From Acidimicrobiia bacterium (GTDB taxonomy: Bacteria > Actinomycetota > Acidimicrobiia > Spongiisociales > ZC4RG35), in NCBI GenBank assembly GCA_030623125.1, contig JAUXMQ010000112.1, forward strand, positions 1 through 5,184: a DNA stretch of 5,184 bases. The letters run 5' to 3'. Within the stretch, counting starts at the first letter, position 1; each line of letters begins with the position of its first letter. The position numbers and the translations under genes are program-made. The notes below the pieces were generated by a model. The model saw only the letters and a program-made list of their open reading frames with translations. It did not search any database and was not told the origin of the DNA. Shown piece by piece: positions 1-5,184 of the stretch.

Positions 1-323
1 CAAACACCACACGACGATGTCGCATAGAAGTTGCGTTTGAACTGCTCAGGGTCAACCGAGAACCCATCCGCTAGATCGAGGCTCCACCGTCCCTCGCCAA
101 GTGACCGCACGTTGGAGACCGCCTCAGGGCCCGGGACGATCCCCTCGGTGATGGCAAAGCCGAGTATCAATTCGGCATCATCACCCGGGGTCCGCATGAC
201 CACCGCCAGAGGAATCCCCCCCAGCTGTACCTCGATGGGTTCCTCAACGACCAGATCGTCCTCAACCTCGACTGCATCACCCCGGAATCGGACGACCCTA
301 TGGGTAGTGACCTGGTCAGTCAT
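1..323 (-). CDS. fdhD: FdhD formate dehydrogenase sulfurtransferase, N-terminal part (cut by window edge)
   Basis: FdhD passes sulfur from a cysteine desulfurase to the bis-MGD cofactor of formate dehydrogenase, which is inactive without it. Reading from the ATG at 323, 107 complete codons are visible, beginning MTDQVTTHRVVRF. Family features present are an EEPIEVQLGG segment followed by PLAVVMRTPGDDAELILGFAITEG written in the usual FdhD order (about residues 29-60), then FYATSSCGV at residues 99-107. That last segment is the start of the conserved CGVCG-type cysteine loop; Cys105 is the first cysteine, and the next codon begins TG, consistent with the second. The rest, probably more than half of the protein, lies beyond the left edge. 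The start overlaps the stop of the upstream iron-sulfur gene by 8 nt (ATGACTGA), with only a weak ribosome site, so coupled translation is likely. Position last in a formate dehydrogenase operon supports the call. Confidence 0.95.
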   Translation of the reverse strand, partial: MTDQVTTHRVVRFRGDAVEVEDDLVVEEPIEVQLGGIPLAVVMRTPGDDAELILGFAITEGIVPGPEAVSNVRSLGEGRWSLDLADGFSVDPEQFKRNFYATSSCGV

Positions 324-1179
324 CTTTACCGCTACTGACGAAGCTCCACCCGAATCGACCCTTGATGCACAGATTCCCCAGAGTCACGTCGTGATCGTGG
401 GGTGACGTGACGCTGACGATCCTTCCGTCCTGTGTGTGCAGGTCGAGGTTGCAACCGACACCGCAATAGAAGCAAACCGTCCTGGTCACCTCCTGTCGCG
501 ACTCATCCCAGGTGTCGTCTTCACGCATGTCGAACTCCACTCGACCCACAAGAGCGCCGGTCGGGCAGACTGCGATGCAGTTTCCACAGTAGACACATGC
601 CGAATCGGGCAGGGCGACGTCGAACTCGGTTGCGATGTGAGCGTCGAAACCCCTTCCTGCGACCGTGATGGCAAAGGTGTTCTGGTGCTCGACGCCACAG
701 GCGTCCACACATCGGTAGCAGAGGATGCAGCGGCCGTAGTCCCGAACATAGAGGTCGTCTTCGATCTTGGGCGGTGTGGCAACGGTCGCCGCATTCGGGC
801 CAAACCGATCTGATTCGGCCCTCGCAGCCCGCATCCACGAGTCGAGCTGATCGCCCGACCTATCGAGCTCGCTCGCGGAGCCCAAAAGCTCCAGAACGAG
901 TCGACGGCTGTGCTGAGCTCGCTCCGTCCCGGTTCTGATCACCATCCCATCTTCGAGAGCCCGGGAGCAAGATGGGACGAGCGTGCGGGAACCCTCCAGT
1001 TCGACCACGCAGACACGGCATGCGTTAGCCGCTGTCATCGTGGGCCCGTAGCAGAGGGTTGGCAGGTCCAGTCCCACCTCTCGACACGCGTCGAGAATCG
1101 TCGACCCCTCCGGCACCTCCATTGTCTCGCCGTTCACCTGAGCAGTGATCGTCGACATCTCGCGCTCGGTGAGGGTCAT
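316..1179 (-). CDS. NuoG-like iron-sulfur subunit carrying the N-terminal half of a split FdhA, including the Mo/W-proximal [4Fe-4S] domain
   Basis: Electron-transfer subunit of 287 residues. A plant-type [2Fe-2S] domain fills about residues 9-85 with Cys43, Cys54, Cys57 and Cys71. Residues 88-130 match the NuoG His-Cys3 region (HSRRLVLELL) but hold no cysteine, so that cluster is presumably absent. Two ferredoxin-type motifs follow: CILCYRCVDAC (Cys151, 154, 157, 161) and CVYCGNCIAVC (Cys195, 198, 201, 205). Residues 233-281 form a molybdopterin-oxidoreductase Fe4S4 domain with Cys236, Cys239, Cys243, Cys271 and the CIKG lysine, Lys273, equivalent to the lysine between cluster and pterin in E. 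coli FdhH. The chain ends six residues after GRFGWSFV, where a normal FdhA would continue into the catalytic domain encoded at 4828-2945. The start overlaps the NuoEF stop (ATGA), and GGGGAG lies 7 nt upstream. Identity of the domains is clear; that it completes FdhA in trans is inference. Confidence 0.93.
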   Translation of the reverse strand: MTLTEREMSTITAQVNGETMEVPEGSTILDACREVGLDLPTLCYGPTMTAANACRVCVVELEGSRTLVPSCSRALEDGMVIRTGTERAQHSRRLVLELLGSASELDRSGDQLDSWMRAARAESDRFGPNAATVATPPKIEDDLYVRDYGRCILCYRCVDACGVEHQNTFAITVAGRGFDAHIATEFDVALPDSACVYCGNCIAVCPTGALVGRVEFDMREDDTWDESRQEVTRTVCFYCGVGCNLDLHTQDGRIVSVTSPHDHDVTLGNLCIKGRFGWSFVSSGKDD

Positions 1180-2945
1180 GCCGGTGCTCCCCGAAGCTGA
1201 AGACGAATCGCCGACTGAATCGCCGACGACGCTGTCTGACCCAGACCACAGATCGAGGCGTCGGTCATCACCCTGGCCAGATCATCGAGACGGTCCAACT
1301 CGTCGGCAACAGTCCCGAGAGTCTCACCGGCGCCAAGTCGGGCCAGCGATTCGGACTGACGAACGGTCCCGATCCGACACGGGACGCATTGGCCGCATGA
1401 CTCCTCACTGAAGAACCGGGCGATGCGTCGCAACACGGGGCCAAAGTCACAGTTCTCATCGAAGACGATCACCGCACCCGACCCCAGAGTTGCCCCGGCT
1501 TCCCGTGTGTCCTCAAACGTCAGCGGCATCTCGAGAGAAGAGGAGTCGACAAACACACCTGCGGCACCTCCAAGAAGAATGGCGCCCAGTCCGCGGCCGC
1601 CGCCAACACCACCCGCCAGAGCGAGTATCTCTCCCAATGTCGTACCAAATGGAACCTCAAACACGCCTGGTTTCTCCACTGCGCCGGAGACACAGAACAG
1701 CTTGGTGCCCGTGGACTGCTCGGTACCCGTCCGGGCGAACTGCCCGGGCCCGTTGCTGATGACCTCGAGCGCTGCCAGCAGCGTCTCGATGTTGTTGATC
1801 CCTGTGGGTTTGCCAAACACCCCGTGCACGATGGGAAACGGCGGTTTCTGCCTGGGTTCCCCCCGATAGCCCTCGATCGAAGCAAACAAAGCCGTCTCCT
1901 CGCCACAGATGTAGGCGCCGGCGCCTCTTCTCACTTCGAGATCGAAGTCGAAACCGGCACCGGCCACGTCTGTCCCGAGCAGACCGCTCTTCGCTGCCAT
2001 GACGATGGCATCTCGAAGACGCTTCTCGGCGGTTGGATACTCGCCTCTAACGTAGATGTAGCCCCTGATTGAGCCGGTGGCGAAGCCAAATATCGTCATC
2101 GCCTCAATGACGGCGAAGGGGTCGCCCTCCATCAGAAGACGGTCCTTGAAGGTACCCGGCTCGGACTCGTCACCGTTTGCTATGACGTACTTGACCGGTC
2201 CCGGCGCATCTGCCACCCCCCGCCACTTGACTCCAATCGGAAAAGCGGCCCCACCCCGGCCCTTCAGGCCGGATTCGTTCAGAGCTGCGATCACACCTTC
2301 GGGACCCAGCTTGATTGCCCGGGTCAGAGTCTGATAACCGCCGGACTCCCGATAGGCCTCGAGGCTGGTCGGATCGATACGGCCGATCCGTCTCAGCAGC
2401 CGCAATTGAGATGGATCCTGATGAACCACACCGGGTGGAAGCTCATCGAAGATGACATTGCCGACCGTGTCGGGGTCGACCGGAGCGGCGTTCCCATAAC
2501 CCTGGCCGGGTTGGTGAAACATCACCGCCGGAGCACGCTCACACTGGCCGAGACAGGGGCTTGCCTCCCAGGACAGCCCGGAACCCTCCAGTGTCTGCAT
2601 CAGACCCTCCGCCCCATATTGGGAACAGACGATGTCATCACAGACATGGATGGTTGTCCCTCCTGGCTGGTCGACCTTGAACAGGGAGTAGAAGGTGGCA
2701 ACACCGTAAACCTCGGCGGGTGGGATGGTGAGCCGTTCCGAGATGTAGCCGAGTGCCCCCCGGCTCACCGACCCGGTGGCGTCCTGGCAGGCGTGCAGGG
2801 CAGGTAGGAGCATCTGTCTCTGCGCCCTTGCCTCGTGACCTCCGTAGGCGACTCGACCATTGAATCCCTCAGCCGGACCGAGAAGGTGATCCACGGCCTC
2901 ACGCTCCGTATCCGTGGGACGATCCAGAAGGGCGCGAAGGTCCAT
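1176..2945 (-). CDS. NuoE-NuoF fusion: NADH-binding diaphorase subunit of NAD-dependent formate dehydrogenase
   Basis: This 589-residue chain exchanges electrons with NAD(H). Residues 1-145 are a NuoE-like unit: a helical N-terminus, then a thioredoxin-like [2Fe-2S] domain with Cys102 and Cys107 (CDDIVC) and Cys131 and Cys135 (CLGQC). After a linker (about 146-190), residues 190-589 are NuoF. GLKGRGGAAFPIGVKW at 226-241 and the NGDESEPGTFKDR region at 257-269 form the FMN/NADH site, and GAGAYICGEETAL at 341-353 is the Rossmann-like signature. The N3 [4Fe-4S] ligands are Cys517, Cys520 and Cys523 (SCGQCVPCRIGT) and Cys566 (SICGLGQ). It stops there, without the extra C-terminal ferredoxin domain found in bifurcating HydB/HndC proteins. 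The ATG shares one base with the fdhA stop (TGATG), and no strong ribosome site is visible, so it probably relies on coupling. Formate dehydrogenase neighbours, and no other complex I genes, point to an FdsB/FdsG-like role. Confidence 0.95.
   Translation of the reverse strand: MDLRALLDRPTDTEREAVDHLLGPAEGFNGRVAYGGHEARAQRQMLLPALHACQDATGSVSRGALGYISERLTIPPAEVYGVATFYSLFKVDQPGGTTIHVCDDIVCSQYGAEGLMQTLEGSGLSWEASPCLGQCERAPAVMFHQPGQGYGNAAPVDPDTVGNVIFDELPPGVVHQDPSQLRLLRRIGRIDPTSLEAYRESGGYQTLTRAIKLGPEGVIAALNESGLKGRGGAAFPIGVKWRGVADAPGPVKYVIANGDESEPGTFKDRLLMEGDPFAVIEAMTIFGFATGSIRGYIYVRGEYPTAEKRLRDAIVMAAKSGLLGTDVAGAGFDFDLEVRRGAGAYICGEETALFASIEGYRGEPRQKPPFPIVHGVFGKPTGINNIETLLAALEVISNGPGQFARTGTEQSTGTKLFCVSGAVEKPGVFEVPFGTTLGEILALAGGVGGGRGLGAILLGGAAGVFVDSSSLEMPLTFEDTREAGATLGSGAVIVFDENCDFGPVLRRIARFFSEESCGQCVPCRIGTVRQSESLARLGAGETLGTVADELDRLDDLARVMTDASICGLGQTASSAIQSAIRLQLRGAPA
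1187..1192 (-). promoter_or_regulatory. Ribosome binding site for the iron-sulfur subunit
   Basis: GGGGAG lies 7 nt upstream of the ATG at 1179-1177, inside the 3' end of the NuoEF gene. It favours this start over the ATG at 1158, seven codons later, which has no comparable site. It also shows that this separated FdhA half has its own translation start, rather than being a fragment left by a frameshift. Confidence 0.65.
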
Positions 2946-4828
2946 CAGACAGAAACCAGAGGTTCGACCCTGATGGCTGTGGCCTTGAACTCGGCCGTCC
3001 CTGACTTTGGATCCCAGGCGTCGAGGGTGAGGACGTTGACATCAACGTCGTCGGGGAAATGGACTGACATGAAAGCCAGGCCTGGACGCAAGGAACGGTC
3101 GAAGCGAACCGGAGCCTCGAGACTTCCCCGGCGAGAAGTGACGATTACTCGATCGCCCTCGATGACACCGAGAGAGTCTCCGTCCTCGGGTGACAGGTCG
3201 AGCACGCCTGGAATTCTCCGGGGTGACGAATAGCGTCCACTCTGAACCCCCGTATTGAAGGAGTCGAGACGACGCCCTGTTGTCAGCCGAATCGGAAACT
3301 CCTCCGTCAGGGTGTCCACCGGTGGATCATCCTCAACCGCGTGAAATGGTGCCCGGCGACCGGAGATGGGTCTCTCCCAGAGACGTCCGTGAAGGAAGAG
3401 CGAGCCAGGATGGTCGAGATCGGGGCAAGGCCACTGAAGCCCTCCGGATTCATCCAGCCGCTCGTAGCTCATCCCTCCGTGAAGCGGTGAGAGTTGACGC
3501 ATCTCGTCCCAGGCCTCCTCAGCGGTAGGGGTGGGCCAGTGATGACCCATCGCACGTGCCAGCGCTGAGAGAATGGCGATGTCGTCCTGAGCCTCACCGG
3601 GCGGGTCGATGGCCTTGCGAACCCTTTGCACACGCCGTTCGCTCGACGTGAAAGTCCCTTCCGTCTCTCCCCAGCCGGCGGCGGGAAGCACCACATCGGC
3701 CAGTTCCGCCGTAGCCGTGAGAAAGATGTCCTGAACCACGAGGAAATCGAGACTGGTGAGCCGCCGTCGCATCTCGGTGCTGTCGGCTTCGGATTGCAGA
3801 GGATTCTCACCGATGATGTAGAGGGCGGTGAGGTCTCCTTCATCCATCGCCTCATGCATGAGACTGATGTGCTTGCCGGCCTTTGCCGGGATTTCGGCAC
3901 CCCATGCCGCCTCGAATCTCGCCCTCTTCTGTTGATCCTCTACGTCTTGAAAACCGGGAAGCTTGTTGGGCAGGGCACCCATGTCACCACCGCCCTGAAC
4001 GTTGTTCTGGCCCCGCACCGGAACCAACCCGGAGCCATATCGACCGACATGGCCGGTGAGCAGCGAGAGGTTGATAAGGGCAAGAACGTTGTCGGTTGCG
4101 TTGTGATGCTCGGTGATCCCCAGCGTCCAACAAAGCTGGGCGGTTTCTGCCCGGGCGTACTCGCGGGCAAGTTGGCCGATTGCCTCGGCAGGGACGCCGG
4201 TGATCTTCTCGGCCTTCTCGAGGGTGTATTCCTCAACAGACGCGGCGTAGTCGTCAAAACCCTCGGTGGCCTCGTCGATGAACTCCTGGTTCACCAGTCC
4301 ACTGTGGATGATCTCCCTGCCCACGGCATTGGCCAGGGCGATGTCAGACCCGACGTCGATGCCCAGCCAAACATCGGCCCACGCTGCCGACGACGTGCGC
4401 CGCGGGTCGACGGCAAACATGCGGGCGCCGTTGCGCACTCCCTTGAGGACATGATGGAAGAAGATGGGGTGCGCTTCGCGCGCGTTGGAACCCCACATGA
4501 TGATGAGATCGGTCTCCTCGATCTCCCTGTAGGAGCTGGTACCCCCACCTGCTCCAAACACTGCCGCCAGACCGACGACGGATGGAGCGTGTCAGGTACG
4601 GTTGCAGCTATCGACGTTATTGCTGCCCATCACGAGCCTGGCAAACTTCTGGGCGATGTAGTTCGTCTCGTTGGTCGCCTTGGAGCAACTGAATAATCCA
4701 AAGGAGTCACCCTGGTGCAGACTCAACCCGGCGGCCGTTTTCTCGATCGCCTCCTCGAAGCTGGCAGGTCGGAGAGCGCCGTTTTCTCTCACAAGTGGCT
4801 GTTCGAGACGGGCGTAGCTTCTTCTCAT
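2945..4828 (-). CDS. fdhA: Selenocysteine-containing formate dehydrogenase catalytic subunit (bis-MGD domain chain; TGA at 4594-4592 = Sec79)
   Basis: Catalytic chain for reversible oxidation of formate to CO2 at a Mo- or W-bis-MGD centre in the cytoplasm. It is 627 residues long when the in-frame TGA is read as Sec79. The context DSCNRT-U-HAPSVVGL matches the active-site Sec-His of Sec-type formate dehydrogenases, and the same frame stays open and homologous on both sides. Other landmarks are the FGLFSCSKATNETNY segment (residues 44-58), WGSNAREAHP (112-121), VPVRGQNNVQGGGDMG with the catalytic-type Arg272, YIIGENP (337-343), EGTFTSSERRVQ (390-401), and the C-terminal dinucleotide-binding domain starting near TTGRRLDSFNTG (516-527). 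No signal peptide is seen. The usual N-terminal Fe4S4 domain is missing and is encoded separately at 1179-316. The ATG at 4828 is preferred over that at 4846 because GAGGAGG sits 5 nt before it. The first gene of the operon; its stop overlaps NuoEF by 1 nt. Confidence 0.95.
4551..4594 (-). promoter_or_regulatory. Bacterial SECIS element for UGA recoding in fdhA
   Basis: The hairpin directly follows the UGA at 4594-4592 and lies within the coding sequence. A lower stem pairs GCTCCA (4588-4583) with TGGAGC (4556-4551). An upper stem pairs CCGTC (4581-4577) with GGCGG (4568-4564), including one U-G pair. The 8-nt apical loop is GTCGGTCT (4576-4569). The loop contains GGTCT, whose GU is the SelB contact in the E. 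coli fdhF element. Eighteen nucleotides separate UGA from GGTCT, the same spacing as I recall for E. coli fdhF. Stems were paired by eye, not folded by software. Some of the resemblance follows from the conserved peptide HxPSVxGL, but the compensating lower stem does not. Confidence 0.88.
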
Positions 4829-4881
4829 CCTCACCTCCTCTCGCATCTGATCGATCCCGAGAGTACCCGCCAGAGCTCGCA
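4829..4881. promoter_or_regulatory. Short divergent intergenic region between fdhA and the P-type ATPase gene
   Basis: Only 53 bp separate the fdhA start (minus strand) from the proposed GTG of the ATPase gene (plus strand). The fdhA ribosome site occupies 4834-4840. I see no convincing -35/-10 pair on either strand and no clear inverted repeat for an operator. The fdhA promoter may therefore extend into the ATPase N-terminal codons, or the ATPase may start later, at the ATG at 4942. A promoter here is inferred from the divergent layout only. Confidence 0.4.
4834..4840 (-). promoter_or_regulatory. Ribosome binding site that sets the fdhA start at 4828
   Basis: GAGGAGG is a strong Shine-Dalgarno sequence, separated by TGAGG (5 nt) from the ATG at 4828-4826. 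The alternative in-frame ATG at 4846 has no purine-rich site before it and would place this sequence inside the gene. The start at 4828 gives an N-terminus of MRRSYARLEQPLVREN. Confidence 0.85.
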
Positions 4882-5184
4882 GTGACCACGCACAACCACG
4901 CCACCCATACTGACCACCCCCACGGCCCGTCGGTGCCCTCGATGGAACACTGCACGTGCTGTCGAATTTGCGGTCTGGGCGAACACGACATCGAGGAGCC
5001 GGCGGGGGATGACGAGCACGGCCGGGACCACGACCACACGAAGGCCGCGGGCGGGCATCACGATCACGCGGATCACGAGACGATTTTCCGCCAGCGGTTT
5101 TGGGTCAGTCTGGTCCTGAGTTTTCCGGTTCTCTTCTGGAGTGGATCGATCCAGGGTTGGTTCGGATACACCGCACCCGAGTTC
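4882..5184 (+). CDS. copB: CopB-like heavy-metal P1B-type ATPase, N-terminal part (cut by window edge)
   Basis: The first 101 codons of a probable copper- or other heavy-metal-exporting membrane ATPase. Residues 1-66 are hydrophilic and contain 14 histidines, many as HxH or HxxH (HNHATHTDHPHG; HGRDHDH; GGHHDHADH), as expected of a metal-binding leader. They also contain a four-cysteine cluster, HCTCCRICG, with Cys24, 26, 27 and 30. Then comes FRQRFWVSLVLSFPVLFWS (69-87), the junction and first membrane helix typical of CopB-type pumps (F.+RFW.SL.L..P). The phosphorylation (DKTGT) and CPx/CPH motifs that would fix the metal are beyond the right edge. The GTG at 4882 is chosen because the His-rich coding character begins there; the ribosome site is weak, and the ATG at 4942 (codon 21) is an alternative. 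No functional link with formate metabolism is evident. Family call is from memory of alignments. Confidence 0.78.
   Translation, partial: MTTHNHATHTDHPHGPSVPSMEHCTCCRICGLGEHDIEEPAGDDEHGRDHDHTKAAGGHHDHADHETIFRQRFWVSLVLSFPVLFWSGSIQGWFGYTAPEF

Noticed and set aside
31..405. A 124-codon plus-strand ORF at the left end
   Set aside because: It is antisense to fdhD and the iron-sulfur gene, has a low-complexity Ser/Thr/Arg-rich translation, and has no recognisable domain.
316..2945. Reading the NuoE/NuoF/NuoG-like genes as part of respiratory complex I
   Set aside because: The NuoG-like protein ends in the FdhA proximal cluster domain, the flanking genes are fdhA and fdhD, and no membrane-arm genes are present.
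2945..4561. A free-standing 538-residue dehydrogenase starting at the GTG at 4561
   Set aside because: The homology continues upstream through the TGA into the ORF ending at 4592, no ribosome site precedes 4561, and a start here would remove the active-site Sec-His.
3626..4696. A 356-codon plus-strand ORF opposite fdhA
   Set aside because: It is antisense to conserved catalytic sequence, the translation shows no family resemblance, and long antisense frames are common in high-GC genes.
4592..4846. A separate 84-residue small protein
   Set aside because: It is the N-terminal part of the Sec-containing FdhA. Its TGA is recoded, and its start is better placed at 4828 by the strong GAGGAGG site.
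4707..5076. Minus-strand ORFs opposite the ATPase N-terminus
   Set aside because: They are shadows of the plus-strand His-rich frame, which leads into a typical CopB membrane segment; the minus-strand translations are Arg/Val-rich without motifs.
4949..5079. A DNA repeat array in the GAC-CAC-rich ATPase leader
   Set aside because: The repetition is loose and follows from His/Asp codons in a metal-binding leader; no regular unit or spacing is present.

Overview
The window is high-GC, gene-dense bacterial DNA (roughly 60% GC by eye). Almost all of it (1-4828) is one minus-strand operon for a cytoplasmic, NAD-linked, molybdenum- or tungsten-dependent formate dehydrogenase. A metal-transporting P-type ATPase diverges from it at the right edge. 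GC content, a GTG start and the protein style would fit an Actinobacteriota- or Chloroflexota-like organism, but the taxon cannot be fixed from this window. The host must have selenocysteine machinery (selA, selB, selC, selD), which is not present here.

Minus-strand layout, in transcription order. (1) fdhA, 4828-2945, is the catalytic bis-MGD chain. It is interrupted by an in-frame TGA at 4594-4592 that reads as selenocysteine 79, and a good bacterial SECIS hairpin lies immediately 3' of it. A standard gene caller would break this gene into a small 'hypothetical' and a 5'-truncated dehydrogenase. (2) A NuoE-NuoF fusion, 2945-1176, is the NADH/FMN diaphorase module. (3) A 287-residue iron-sulfur protein, 1179-316, carries a [2Fe-2S] domain, two ferredoxin-type [4Fe-4S] sites and, unexpectedly, the Mo/W-proximal [4Fe-4S] domain (CxxCxxxC...CxKG) that normally begins the catalytic chain. 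(4) fdhD, 323 to beyond the left edge, is the sulfurtransferase that activates the cofactor. All junctions overlap by 1, 4 and 8 nt, so translation is probably coupled.

The genes should work as one enzyme. Formate is oxidised (or CO2 reduced) at the Sec-ligated Mo/W centre. Electrons cross the proximal [4Fe-4S] cluster on the separate iron-sulfur protein, pass through its ferredoxin and [2Fe-2S] clusters, and reach NAD(H) through the NuoEF chain. FdhD sulfurates the cofactor.

The most unusual point is architectural. The classical long FdhA is split exactly between its proximal cluster domain and its catalytic domain, and the two halves are in permuted order with the diaphorase gene between them. 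The iron-sulfur half also lacks the cysteines of the NuoG-type His-Cys3 cluster.

On the plus strand, 4882 to the right edge encodes the His- and Cys-rich N-terminus and first membrane segment of a CopB-like P-type ATPase. Only 53 bp separate the two divergent starts. No RNA genes, mobile elements, CRISPR arrays or terminators were seen. There is no gene-free stretch over 300 bases.
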